Shown here: positions 11,400 to 23,364 of the stretch, piece after piece
Numbering within the stretch: the first letter of the stretch is position 1
How the letters are laid out: every line of letters begins with the position of its first letter
DNA from: Hygrocybe punicea
Taxonomy: Eukaryota; Basidiomycota; Agaricomycetes; Agaricales; Hygrophoraceae
Direction of reading: 5' to 3'
Assembly: GCA_963556145.1 (NCBI GenBank)
Contig: OY744467.1
Span: 620,001-684,000 of the forward strand
Length of the DNA stretch: 64,000 bases
Program-made: the position numbers and the translations under genes
The notes under the pieces: generated by a model
Databases searched by the model: none
What the model was told of the DNA's origin: nothing
Seen by the model: the letters and a program-made list of their open reading frames with translations, nothing else

Positions 11400-12135
11400 G
11401 TTTTGTACGCAGGCACAAACGATGCACAGGTATATTCAACCAAGTCAACACTGACCACACTTGACCCTCAACCGTCACATCCCACTGCTCGCTCACCACC
11501 AACACCTTCCCTCGCTCAGTTTTTACAACTGTGAACTCGTTACCATCGCTCTGGCGCCGACGACAACTGTTGCCAACCTTCGATGCAGTAAGACCATTGC
11601 TCACGGTCCTCGGCCCAGATAAAAGCGGCTGAAGTAAAAAATCTTTGTTACGTGTAAGCGATCATTTCCTGAATCCATCCGCGGACTTACAGCAGTTTTC
11701 AGGGAGGGATATCATCGCGGCCACCGACACCACACGATCCGTGGCTACTCGTTCCTGGACTGGATGAGTTTGACGGTCCATTTAGCGGACCAGAAGGGTT
11801 TTAGTAACCCAGCCGACGAAATATTTATCTATGGGGCGAGGGAAGTCGAGAAGTGGAGTGAGCTAAAAAAACCTGGCCTACGACATCGATTCCGGGAGGA
11901 ATGCTTTGCGAAGGTCAGTCTCTCATGTTTCAATTATCATCATGCTAAACTTCATTGTAGGTCAACCGCTAATTTTTTTCTTTACTGGCATTCATGTACA
12001 CCGTAGATATTCCGGAACTCAAGCACTGGACGCGATAACGAATGGCAATTGATATTCCCGCTCAGAGATAAAATCATTGGGTCTCCGTTCAAGACAAGTT
12101 CGTAACGGCGCAAAGCGCTCGCATCTCAGTACGAG
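11400..12135 (+). pseudogene. Decayed two-exon module, copy 2
   Basis: Paralogue of 690-1660. The first exon has stops and a small deletion, but the second exon is open: 'RGYSFLDWMSLTVHLADQK', 'EIFIYGAREVEKW', 'RHRFREECFAK', followed by the conserved GTCAGT..TTGTAG intron and the start of a third exon. It lacks the 240 bp present in copy 1. Because different parts are intact in each copy, both are probably dead relatives of a gene elsewhere in the genome. Confidence 0.5.
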
Positions 12136-12194
12136 CAATCAAGAAAGTAAACTATCTGGTAAGGAAATATAAGACACTCTGCAGAGCAAGTAAA

Positions 12195-12500
12195 ATGACA
12201 GCGACAAAGGAGTTGCCAGACATTGTGGAAATTGTCACTGACGACGGCGAATATGTTCTCTTCTGGTCAAACCACCTTGGCGTACCGCCTGCTCTATCGT
12301 GGTGCTCTCTCTCTCCCAGACTCCAATCTCCTCCTGGACGGTCTCACCTTTTCAGCCCCAAGCGCTGGCCTCAATCTCCTCCAGAACCCACTCGCCCTCG
12401 CCCTTGAGAGTATGCGCGGCCGACCTTGTCTGTCTTTTGTACGCGTCGAGAAGATGCAGGATCTCTGGATGGATTTCAGTGGGGACGTTCGCATGTAAGC
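12195..12500 (+). other. Open frame resembling a coding fragment
   Basis: Overlapping plus frames include 'LPDSNLLLDGLTFSAP' and 'SFVRVEKMQDLWMDFSGDVR', which look protein-like, but no start, splice model or family could be supported. Confidence 0.3.
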
Positions 12501-14074
12501 CCGCCCTCGTTGTCTTCTTCCCCGTCATCTTCAAGTTGTGTGTTCTTCATCTTTGTAGTCCGAGTCGTCGTTGTGGTCGAAGTTACTTATTACAACTTGA
12601 AGTACTTTATTTAGCTTTGGCCACGGACTGACGCTGTCTTCGATTTAGGTCAGGAACTTCAAGCCAGGACAGCGACACTTGTGGTTGTGCGGTGCAACCA
12701 CGACCTTACTGCACAGCTAACAGAGCGGAAAGAACGGCTCAGCTAGTTGATCCAATTTATCAACGATAATGCTGTGTTAACCAAGGTTCCGATTATTTTG
12801 TTCGAATTCATTATGCTCTGCTGATCGTTTGGGCCGTAGATCTCGCCAAGGAGTAGGCAACTGACGCAGATGCAATGGGTCCCATGAGGCCCGTCGCAGA
12901 TCCAAGCGGCTTTAGCGTTCTGAGGCCTGAAGCTTGCTGACCGCAACTCCATTATTTTTGAGTGGGTCATGTCAAAAAGTATCGGATTCTATTTAATTAT
13001 AGCCATTAGTCTTTGCTTTCAAATAGTTGGGACTGGGTTTTTCTTCGCTTGCTAATAGAACGTAGGCCATGAAATATTTTCATCGGTGAAAGAGGGACTT
13101 GTTGGCGTTTCTGACTCATTTCTTTTTTGCGTGCAATTGGATTGGGCAGACCGAGTGCGGGGGCTTGTAGCGCACAACGCCATGTCAAATATAATCAATG
13201 AAAGGTACTTTTACAAACAATAAATCCATTCAACGTCGCGCCACATCATACCGCGAAAAATCGACGGTGATTTCACCAAGAGTATCCACACGAATGCGAA
13301 CGCGGTGGTTGCCCTTGCAGCAGAATGAGCATTGGAATTGGCTATCATACAAAAAACTCACCCGATTCACGGCCTGGACGTAAGTCCCCGTTTGCCATGC
13401 AGCTCCGTAGCGGACTCGGATGGACTGTCCTCGCTGTCACGGTCGACGTCAGCACACGCGTATCAGAAGGCCTCGATCACATACCAGGAAACGATTGTCG
13501 GCCACAGAACGTCGAGCGGCGGCCGCAAGTCGAGCCGACCTCGTGGGCTAGGAGGCCGCTATTGAATAAATATATGAATATAACAAAAAGACTCACTTTA
13601 GAATTCGATTTTGCCATTTGGTGGCGATGGAGGGCAGGTCTCGTGTTATGAGGTGGAAGTAGAGGATGAGGAGGGTGAACCAGCGGCAGCAGGCCTGGCG
13701 CACAGTGACGAAGGCGACGCAGGTGACGCAGGGAATGTGGAGGGTCGTCCATGGCGATGCCATCGTCTCCGTCGTCATCGAAATACCGCTGCCCCAACCG
13801 TCAGCACCATCACATATGTCCCCCTGCTTTTTATTTCCTTATTTCACTTTTCTCTCTGCGTATATTACGCTATGTACAGTATCTAGAAGAATAACTAGTT
13901 GATATATATAACACTTTAGAAGGTGGCGGGATAGTGAGAAAAGTCGAGCTGGAGGCATTCCTGACAACAGGCGGCTGTCGGGACAGCGGCGGAAAGATTC
14001 GAAACAATGCCGCTATATATAATCATATATAATTATATATAATTCGGAAAGGAGGTTTTTCTTGATCGTATATT
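12501..14074. other. Unassigned; possible minus-strand exons
   Basis: Minus-strand frames at 13593-13797 and around 13240-13330 ('FQCSFCCKGNHRVRIRV', a Cys-rich patch) may be exons of one small gene, but the joins are not convincing. AT-rich simple sequence (TATATAAT) lies near 14010-14045. No family recognised. Confidence 0.3.
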
Positions 14075-14450
14075 GTATGGTCAAGGTTCTACAAGACTGA
14101 TAAAAAATGGTATTTCACAGGAATAATTAAATATTTATCAGAATGACTTATATTGTGTGGCTAAGCTTCTACAAGACTGTAAAAAATGGTATTTAACAGG
14201 AATAATTAAATGTTCATCAGAATGGCTTATATTGTATGGCCAAGCTTCTATAAGACCGTGAAAAAATGGTATTTCACAGGAATAATTAAATGCCCATCAC
14301 AATGGCTTATATTATATGGCCGAGCCTCTATAAGACTTTGAAAAAATGGTATTTAACAGGAATAATTAAATGCTCATCAGAATGGCTTATATTGCATGGC
14401 CAAGCTTCTATAAGACTGTGAAAAAATGGGATTGCAGTGGAATAATTACG
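14075..14450. repeat. 80-bp tandem repeat, right block
   Basis: Five units. The landmark 'GGTATTT' (or variant) falls at 14109, 14188, 14268, 14348 and 14428, giving periods of 79, 80, 80 and 80 bp. Same unit as 1-325. Confidence 0.9.
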
Positions 14451-14699
14451 TGTATATTGTAGCCCCTTATATACAGCAATCAATTTCCACAAATCTGAGT
14501 GCAAGTGATCAACCATCGCAATAATTATATTGTACTTGAATGCATTTATTTGCCTAGATAAGACATTGCAAACGGCTGCAAGTCTGCTTATCAATTCTCA
14601 ACTCCGCCTGGATATACCGGCGCCTCCCCGATTTCCCGATGGATATGCCTTTTTTGTTGTTGAGGAGGTAGGTGAGGGATCAGGCTTGTGTCCTAAGTG

Positions 14700-16728
14700 T
14701 GTTGGTCATTGAGTGGCGTGCATTTCGGTAAAGTGGACAGTCGAAGAGGAAATGGTGTACTGTTTCCTTCGCTTGGGTGCACTTGGGGCAGATTTCAGTG
14801 TCGGTTTTCTTGATTTTGTGTAGGTAGGTGTTGAGTGGGAGGTGTCTGGTGTGGATTTGTGTGATTAAGCTGGTCTGGGGGTGAGTTAAGTTAGATGTGG
14901 TTTTTGGGAACTTTTTAAGGGGAAAGTTGGGGTCAATACGAGTGGATCGTACAAATCATGGTGAACACTGCCAGGCATCCCTCCATTGTATATTTAGTTG
15001 TTTTTCAAATGACTGTTTGAGAGTGGAGGCATTGGATGGCAGGGGCTCGAGTCATAGGGTGTGAGGCAGGGTGTGTGGCAGGATGGTGAGTCCTCTCGCT
15101 GCTGATTTTGCCTCTGTGTCAGCTCGTTCATTTCCGGCGATGCTGCTGTGACTTGATATCCATTTGATAGTGATGGCGAGGAGGTGGTTGGTATCAGTGA
15201 GCCATCGGGCTGCATTGTGGAAGATGTCTAAGGTATGTTGACCGGATATAGGGTTTGTTCTGGTGGAGGTTAGTGCACGTATTGTAGGTTGGCAGTCAAT
15301 ATAGATGGAGATGTCATGTAGGAGTATTTCACAGCTTAGTAAGTGTAGGGCGAGGGTGCCTGCTATATTTTCCACCTCAACATTGTGGTGGGAGTTGCTA
15401 GATCCTAAGTGATATCGGAGTGTTCTGGCTTGTGTGTCCGTTGCGGTATAGAACCGCCAGTGCGCCTACCCCTCCTTCGAGTGTGGAGCCGTCTGAGTAT
15501 ATTTTTATGTCTGCTTTGTCATTGTCGTGTTGCTCAATGGAGTCATCTCTGGAAAGGGGGGGGGGTGGTGTGTAGGTGCGTTGGTCATATGGGTTCTACA
15601 TTATCTGGGTCGATGTGGAATAGGTGGGTGAGTATGTGGAGGGGGGATCTGTGTCTGGTAACGAGGTGTTTTGTGCATCGCTGTAGAGGAGTGTATAGTG
15701 GGTATGAGGTGGGGAGGGATGCCATTCTGATGATTGATCTATGACAGACTTTGTGCATTAGTAGGTCGATGGGTAAGATGCCAGTGTGAAGGTCGAGTAG
15801 GTCATTTGGTGTCATTCTGAGGGCTCCAGTGATGGGTATAGATGCCATACATTGAGTTTTTGTGAGCTCGCGCATTGCTCTGACTGATCCTTTTCTATGG
15901 GTGCTGTCCGCTGTCTTGTGGACCGGTGTGTACCAAATGTCAGCGGCATAGGTCATTTTTGGGATTGTGATGGTGGTGTATAGTTGTCGCATTAGCTTTC
16001 TAGGGATGCCTGATTTCAGCCATGCCATCCTGTGGAAGAGGTGGATCCATTTTGTAGTCTTGGCGATTGTGTGTTCTCATTGTTTGTGCCACCGGAGGTG
16101 CTGGTCCTTGATAATGCCAAGGAATCGGTGTGTCTTGACAGGTTTGATAACAGTGTTGTTGAGTGTGAGTGGGGGTCTTGTTGTGTTTCTGCACTGTGAG
16201 AAGTCTATCAGTGTGAATTTACTGGTTTCAAATTTAGAGTTGTGGTCCTTAGACCAATTAAAGGCTCCATCTTGTTTTGTCATGATGTTTTTGATGAGTC
16301 TGTTGGTTTCTGCTAAGTCTTTGCCTTCTATGTATATGGCAGCATTGTCTACAAATGCCACAGTGAGTTCATGTCTGCCTGTGGGTATGTCAAGTAGGTC
16401 AGCGTTATAAAATAAATATATTATCATGGATATCAGGTCACCTTGGCCAATGCCATTTTTTAGGTGTATGATCCATTAGTATGTTGTTTAATGAATTGGA
16501 TGAGGGGTTTGGGGATGCATCTTTTTCTCATGTTATGGAGTAGCCACTTCATGACTGCATTCGGGAATGCCCCTTCGATGTCCAAGAAGAGGATTGCTGC
16601 TACTCTTTTGTTCCACCAGGCATGTTTGATTTGATGTACTAGGACGTGCATGGAGTCAGCAGTGGTTTGTCTGGGTTGACCACTGAAGTGGTGGGAGGGT
16701 AGGAGTTGGTGTTCTATGACCATGGACG
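14700..16728 (-). pseudogene. LINE reverse transcriptase palm, thumb and RNase H
   Basis: Blocks seen are 'LPSHHFSGQPRQTTADSMH', 'AAILFLDIEGAFPNAV' (first catalytic Asp), 'KNGIGQGDLIS', and the YADD-box equivalent 'VAFVDNAAIYIEGKD', in which the second catalytic Asp is Asn. RNase H follows as 'YSDGSTLEGGVG', 'ISIYIDCQPTIRAL' and 'IKWISSHSSIAGNERADT'. At least three frame changes separate these blocks. Changed active site and frameshifts agree that the copy is dead. Confidence 0.85.
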
Positions 16729-16936
16729 TAGTGTTGCCGCAACTACAACTAGCAGTCGACTTGAAGTTGTAGTCATAGCTGATATTAGCCGAGTCAACCT
16801 CCGACTCGACTACAACTATCCAATCAACTTGACTTTGACTATGCCAATCTGGCAAGCCGTAGTCGAGCTGACTTAGCTGACTGTAGTCGGTACTGTAATA
16901 ATTATATAATTTTATTTATTTATTTATGACCTGTAA

Positions 16937-17670
16937 ATTTATTGCTATTTTCATATATAATGACATTTTGAAAAACAAATCTTTTAAAGAAGGAGGTCCT
17001 AGTAAAATGATAACTTGTGAAATACTGCACCAAATTACATAGTCTGAGAGGGATAGTTTGTCTATGTTCTAAGGGCCATCCTTCCCTCTATTTACAATTT
17101 CAAAATATGTGTTATATAAAAAGTTATAGGTGAATTGTTGATTTGAGTCATTGCAACTTGTACAATGAATATCTTTACAGTAAATGCTTGGATTGATGTG
17201 ATTGTAGAGAGAAAGTTGTTCTATTTGTCAAGGGCTTCAAGGGTCCATACCGCATTTTCTTGCATTTTGAACTTTAGTAGATTATTGTAATGTTATTTAT
17301 ACAGAGGTTGTTTTTGTGTAATTCTCCTTCAAAATTTCAAAGTACAGGAAAATGCGATATGGGCCCTTGTAGCCCTTGAAAAATAGAACAACTTTCTCTC
17401 TACAATCACATCAATCCAAGCATTTACTGTAAAGATATTCATTGTACAAGTTGCAATGACTCAAATCAACAATTCACCTATAACTTTTTATATAACACAT
17501 ATTTTGAAATTGTAAATAGAGGGAAAGATGGCCCTTAGAACATAGACAAACTATCCCTCTCAGACTATGTAATTTGGTGCAGTATTTCACAAGTTATTAT
17601 TTTACTAGGACCTCCTTCTTTAAAAGATTTGTTTTTCAAAATGTCATTATATATGAAAATAGCAATAAAT
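16937..17670. repeat. Long hairpin inside hAT 1, arms about 330 bp
   Basis: Left arm from 16937 to about 17270 and right arm from about 17335 to 17670 are near-perfect reverse complements with roughly a 60-bp loop. Edges show ATTTATTGCTATTTTCAT on the left against ATGAAAATAGCAATAAAT on the right. A transcript across it would fold into long double-stranded RNA. A single diverged arm occurs again at 56845-57260. Confidence 0.9.
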
Positions 17671-18123
17671 GGCTTGAGAGCAGATTTGAAAGAGTTTGGG
17701 GGTGGCTTATATACCTTTCTCGCCACGCATGAACCATGTGACCTTGTTTGTTCAGCTGGAACAAACACAATCACACAACGATTACGCGTAGCACCCAAGG
17801 TAAGTGTAATTCGGGTTCAGGCGTTTATTCTACTAACTACTTAAACACCTTTAGGTTTTTTCCCGCACCCTCGTGCCAAACGAACACGGACACGGCAACA
17901 GCAACAAGCAGATGGGACACAGCCAAGAACAGGGACAATCCAGGCTGACCATGACAGCAAGAACGAGGACGACGGGAATGACGACGACGGGGTAAACGAA
18001 GACAAGAACGACGATGAATGCAACGACGGTGAGAACGGGAAGACGACGACAAAGCGGGAACAGCAACTATGACAACGGGAAGATGACAACGGGGGAACGG
18101 GACAACGAGGACAATGGAGACCG

Positions 18124-18300
18124 GGACAAGAAGGACAACGGCAATGGGGAGGACGACAGCAATGGGGACGACGATGGCAACGGGGATGACGATGGCAACG
18201 GGGATGACGATGGCAACGGGGACAACGACGGCAATGGGGACAATGACGGCAATGGGGACGACGATGGCAACAGGGACGACGACGATGGCGACAATGAGGA
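18124..18300. repeat. 18-bp minisatellite in hAT 1
   Basis: Repeats of GGGGATGACGATGGCAAC and variants, giving Gly-Asn-Gly-Asp-rich or Met-Ala-Thr-Gly repeats in different frames. I treat the open frames here as products of the repeat, not as genes. Confidence 0.8.
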
Positions 18301-18351
18301 CAGTGAGCACGGGAACGGGGACGGGGGCAACGGACAACAGAAACGAGGCGG

Positions 18352-18540
18352 ACGCCCATGGGATGTCCCCAGCGCCATCCAACCTCACGAAAAGATGGAG
18401 TGCGTCAATTGACGTGTCCCTGTTGTTCGCGAGGTAGTGAGCACGCGCGGACACCCATGGAAACTCCCCAGCCCCATCCAACCTCGTGAAAACAAATGGA
18501 GCACATCAATTGACGCGCCCCCATTGTTCGCGAGGTACTT
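18352..18540. repeat. Palindromic hAT module, two tandem copies (hAT 1)
   Basis: Each copy has CCCATGG.., then AACCTCACGAAAA or AACCTCGTGAAAA, then a central GTCAATTGACG or ATCAATTGACG, then TTGTTCGCGAGGT. The outer CCTCGyGAA/TTCGCGAGG and central CAATTG are inverted about one centre. The same module sits in the three other hATs. Confidence 0.8.
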
Positions 18541-18894
18541 ACGATGGAATGTGGTGGGTACCCGCCGTCGTCTTATCCCCTCACCCTCACCCTCACCTAA
18601 TCCCCACCCCTCCTCTCCATTTCCCCTCCCTCCCTCCTTCTCTGTTTCCCCTCCCCCTCCCCCTACTCTTATTTTATTTTTATAATATTTAAATTTATTT
18701 TAATATATATTCTTTTTACTAATGGACTGACTGATTGGTCCATAGTCGATATATTAGTCGAAGTTGCAGCTTGACTAGTCGAAGCTGTGACTTTGACTTT
18801 GACTACATCAATTTATGTGTATATAGTCTAGCTGTAGTCATGACTACATAGTTGCGACTACGACTAGTCAAGTCGCGGCAACACTACATGGACG

Positions 18895-19228
18895 TTATGG
18901 TTTCTGTGATGATAGACATCAGTAATTTTGGAATGGTGTTAAGTAGTACAATGGGGCGATAGGCTTTGGGGATGTCGTATCTTAGTTTATCCGGTTTGCA
19001 TAGCATGCTGGTGATGGAGTCCTTCCATGGGGCATAGTAGATGTTGAGTGCGAGGATGGCATTGAAGATATTGTAGACATGGTCTGAGATGAGTGCCATG
19101 CATTCTTTGAGTACAATGTTTGGGATGCCGTCCGGTGTAGATGCAGGTTCGGTGAAAGGGTGCACTGCAGTAATGTGAACGCCAACTCTACCACAGTGCT
19201 GTACGAATTCTGAGGAGTTCAATCTCAA
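18895..19228 (-). pseudogene. LINE reverse transcriptase, N-terminal part
   Basis: Reads 'GIPNIVLKECMALISDHVY', 'APWKDSITSMLCKPDK' and 'AYRPIVLLNTIPKLLMSI', the classic RT blocks ahead of the palm ('YRPI.LL...K..E'). It ends at the hAT insertion after 'ITETITSM'; removing the hAT and one 8-bp duplication gives 'TSMVIEHQLL' in frame. Confidence 0.85.
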
Positions 19229-19230
19229 TC

Positions 19231-19984
19231 CAAAAGGTTAATAAAAATACTCAGAGGTGTGCTGGATAGTGGCGATGATGTTTCTGATGTGCGCAATGTG
19301 CACGATGTGTGCGGTGTGTGCGAAACAGTCGGCGATGTTTTCGGCGTATATGTAGCACTTTATAGAAGGAATGCAAAGTTTAATAGAGTACAGCGGAGCT
19401 ATCGCATGGACGGCGCAGTAAAGAAGTGATATGATAGACTGGAATCGGGGGTATACAAGACGTCTCTCTAGTATGTAAACTATAGGGGGTATTTATGCGA
19501 AGTTGGTTGTTAGAACAATACAGGGTGAAGAAGACAAGACAAATAGACAGTGCGTGACGGAACTATGGTGCAATAGGGATGAAATGGAACTGAAATGAAG
19601 GGTATAGCACCATGCGAAGCAATTTCCAAAATATCTAGAGGATAGGAGCTATAATGTTTGAAATAAGTGAAACATGTCGCATAAAGACTTCCCTGGAACC
19701 AGAACGGAATTGGAATGGAATAGGGTGAATGGTATAAGTGTGGATGATGTCGAAGAGCCTCGAAATATGTTTCCGAAGGGGGCCGAAGTGCTCCGAAGAA
19801 AATCGCCGTAATGTCAAATTATCGCCCGTATCGCGCGCATATCGCTGTCGCATCGCAATGGCGATACATATAAATCGGGATGTTTCACAGTGAATCGCAG
19901 CATGTCCAAGGCTAGAATGGGTCCAATAGAACGTTTCCGTGCTTAGGGACGTGCGCTGCGTATCATCGGGGTGGCTTTGGAACA
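19231..19984. other. No supported gene
   Basis: Upstream of the visible LINE part. No endonuclease domain, ORF1 or other family was recognised; GTGTGCG-type simple sequence near 19290-19330. Confidence 0.4.
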
Positions 19985-22926
19985 ATAGATCCTAACCTAG
20001 GGGTGTCAGTGTAGAAGTGACTGGATAATCAGTGTCGGGGATAATAAATGAGGTGGAAATGGAAATGAAATATAATGCCGCTGTGTAATACTGGACAAAT
20101 AACGATGAATCTGGCAATGAACGGAGTGAAAATGGATAAATAACGATGAACCTGACGATGCCGACGATGTCGGGTATGGCGGGTCAGGTCGGGTTGGATC
20201 GGGAACAATGAATGAATAATGAAACAATGATAAAGACGATGAAGTGAACTATAAAAATCTAAAGGTCTATGAGGACAAGCATTTGAAGGGATTAAAATGT
20301 GATTCTGACTATAAGGAAATGGGTGCTAAGGGTATCTCTCTTTTTGTGTGGTCATTGGAGACCATTTTTATAGTACATGAGTGAGTAGTCTACTTTCGGA
20401 CTTGTCTATTTCGGCTGATAGAAAACTACAAAGAGAAGTTGGAATGGGGATGAGAAGAGGGGGGTTGTGAGGTGACAGTGACAGGAAAATGGAGGGGAAA
20501 ACAAATATCCATAAAAAGATCTGAAATGTCCTACATATCTCTGAAAGGACAAGGGGATGCATAAATAAGGTAAGTCCGAAGTCAGGAATCAAGTCTGATC
20601 AGATCCGTCTCCTAGAATTGGAACTCCAGGGCTTTGTGAGCCTAACAGATTTGGTCCAAAAGCGGCCATCACAAAGCGGCATGTGTCGGGTTACATGGGT
20701 CACGTCGGGTCACGTCACGTCATGTCACTTCAGATTACGTTGGGTTCGAATGCAAGTTGAATGGAGGCATTGGGTTTGTCTGGATTCGTGATGTATCGAC
20801 AATACGGACTCAGGGGGACGTCGACCCTCTACATCTCCAGGGTCCTTTAAATGAAGACCATCCTTGGTCGACACTACGTGGGCTCAGGACTTGGATGTGT
20901 GAGATGAGGCCAACGTGGTGGTCATGGAATCAGGTTTGACGGGATGAGGCAAGTCGTGGATGATGCGAACAGGGAGAGCAGATGGTGACTAGTGGAACAT
21001 GGCGGACAGTCGGAAGCTGAGAGTGGGGAGTAGAGAACAAAAGCAGGTGTCCAGAAAATGAAACAAAGTATGTAGAATCAGGGAAAAGGGAACTACAATA
21101 TAATATAACTGAGCGGAAATGAAAGGAGAGGCAGAAAGCTACAAGAATGGGACAAAATAGAGAGTGGAAATGCAAAATAAATGAAAATGAATACATCTCA
21201 GGGATCACGAAGGAAGGGGTAATGGGAATGAAGTCAGGATAAGATCAAGTCTGAAATGGGATTGGGGGCGGGTGACAGAAACAACAAAGGCATGAGCGGA
21301 AACACATAGAGCATAAGTGGAAATGACATAAAATAAAAGCGGATGACAAAAACAGTTGTAGTCAGATCGGGTTAGGGTCAGCCACTTTGGTGGCTATGCC
21401 AATGGGTGGCGGAAACAGTGGCATAGGCTGTGGAAAGCATAAAACAATAATCTTGGTGACGTGGGCATAGAGATAGGTAAACATGCTATGATGACGGTGG
21501 AGGTTCGATATGACGACAATGGAGGTTTGATACAATATGATGGAGGTTCAATGGATGACAATGGAGGTTCGATAGACGATGGCGGAGGTTCAATATGTCG
21601 ATACTAATATGGGGGCAATAATCAACAGATGTGATATCAGCCTCATACTAGGCAGTTCAGCACTGGCTTGGACCTGTTGGGAAGCATTCTCCCCTATGGA
21701 GCTGAGAAATAAAGGTCGGGTGGGTTGGGAATTGAAACCGAGACAGGGAACATTATGTCTGGAGTGAAATGGTGGCAGGATGGATGGGTCACGGAGAGTG
21801 GAGATTGATGTCAGTGGGTGAGCGGATGAGTTGGGTGTGTGGAACAAGTGTAGTGGTGCATCAGGGCAGGAGCGGGTATGGCGGTTTCATAAGCGGATGT
21901 GTCGGGTACGTTGGGTGGATCATGCGGGTGCTGGGTGTGTTGGGAACTAGTGTAATTCTTTTTATCTTTCTTTTATCTCTTATTTTTCTTTCTTTCTATT
22001 TATTTATTCTATCTATTTATATAATCTTCATTTCAATGGATGGCGATGGAGTTTACGCAGGTCGGGTTCAGTGGATACGAGGGTATGAAGGTGGCGGGTG
22101 TTGTTGGCTAGAGACAGGTTGTGGAACTGGAACTGGAACCAGATGCTCGAATTGAGCCAGAACCAGAACCAGATGCCGCTGTAGAGGGTCCTCGACCCTC
22201 TGAGGCCGTAAACTCGATATCTCATGAATCCACTCGAACCCGATGTCTCTAGCAATCCACGCTCGAACCCGACACAACCCGATGCATACCGATTAGCACG
22301 GCCGCTCACGTACCTGGTCAGTCCACCTCCTTAACTCATGGAATCCCAATTATCGCAGATGGATCTCATCGGACTCGATTCCCGACTTTGGACTTGCCTT
22401 ATATACGCATCCCTTCATCCTTTCAGAGATAGGTATGAATCTTTAGATCGTTTTCGTGGATATTTACTTTCCCCTCCATTTTCCTGTCACCGTTGCGTTG
22501 CAACCCTCTGCTCATTTCCCTATTTCTGTTTCTCTTTGTTCTCTCTCATTGGCCGAGGACTCTCGTCCGAATCTAGATAGAGAATTTTGTAGTATAAAAA
22601 CAGTGCCCAAGCGCCATCTCAAAATAAGAAATCAGTTTCCCCATTTCCTCTCTCTGAGAATCAGTCTCTCAGTAAAATCCATCGCACATATTGCTCGTCA
22701 GTTTCCTCGACACTCTCCCCGTCATTCTACCGTCTTCATCACTACATCTCTCGTCACCCGACACCCGACCCGCCGTACCCGACATCGTCGGCTTCGACCG
22801 GCCTTGTTAGTTATCAGTAGTATTACGTGGCGGCTTTTTACTATTAGTTTCTTATCATTTCTTTGAAGCTTGCTAAACTATTCCCAGTCACTTCTATGCT
22901 GAAATCCCCAGGTTAGGATCTTTATT
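19985..22926. repeat. Long imperfect inverted repeat, arms about 600 bp
   Basis: The left arm (about 19985-20640) and right arm (about 22338-22926) match in opposite orientation: the left has GATCCTAACCTAGGGGTGTC and TGACAGGAAAATGGAGGGGA, the right has the reverse complements of close variants. The 1.7-kb spacer has GGGTCACGT-rich sequence and no recognisable gene. It could be an unknown TIR element or two facing LTR-like copies; no clean target duplication was found. Confidence 0.65.
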
Positions 22927-23364
22927 CCGCAGCCACCCCAACCTCGCCACTACACCACTGGTTTGCATTTGTGTTTCAGGAATGTGTCCGGGTTTGTAGT
23001 CGGGTGTTGGCTTTGTCGAAATGCGGTGGTGGTGATATGTCGGGTGACAGGTAAGTTGGGAACGGGTGTCAGGTTGGAGGGCGGGTATTGGGTCTGATGG
23101 CAGGTCCATAAGGTGACGACATTGGGCTCAGTTAGATTGCAGATTGGTTGTGGCATGGACACTGGCGGGCGTTCAGTTGTGTTTCAGGTGCCATCAACAC
23201 GTTTTGGGGCATTCCAGGTGGTGGATCTGACAACGCTGGTGTCTTGACTAGCAGAGAGACTCATTTTGGGGCGACGGAGGTGAACATGGAACTGCTCAGG
23301 GTCGACTGTGGCTATGTAGGGTCGTTCATGGTGGCAAGAGGTTGAAGGGGCAGTAAACGGGTGG
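22927..23364. other. No supported gene
   Basis: GT-rich DNA at the 3' side of the minus-strand gene at 23365-30550. Nothing recognised. Confidence 0.4.

Larger units (their letters stand above)
16729..18886. mobile_element. Non-autonomous hAT element 1 (2158 bp)
   Basis: Terminal inverted repeats TAGTGTTGCCGC..GCGGCAACACTA and an 8-bp duplication CATGGACG (16721-16728 and 18887-18894), both diagnostic of hAT superfamily insertion. Excision with one duplication restores the LINE RT frame. Subterminal DNA is rich in GACTACAACT/AGTCGAC-type motifs. There is no transposase. Inside are a long hairpin (16937-17670), a short-period coding-like minisatellite (about 18124-18300) and two tandem copies of the palindromic module shared with the other hATs (18352-18540). 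Confidence 0.93.
14590..19230 (-). mobile_element. LINE (non-LTR retrotransposon) with RNase H, dead, split by a hAT
   Basis: Read on the minus strand the order is RT N-terminus (18895-19228), interruption by a hAT (16729-18886), RT fingers/palm (16077-16728), RT C-terminal and thumb region (15585-16028), RNase H (about 15050-15480) and a C-terminal Cys motif 'ICPKCTQAKETVHHFL' (about 14745-14810). The layout RT-RNaseH-CxxC..H is that of fungal Tad-like LINEs. Several frameshifts and stops occur, so it is not mobile. No endonuclease domain was found in the window. Confidence 0.85.

Noticed and set aside
17837..18481. Long minus-strand open frames (up to 214 codons)
   Set aside because: They run through the 18-bp minisatellite of hAT 1 and give Val/Pro/Ile repeats; open frames of this kind exist on both strands and have no domain.
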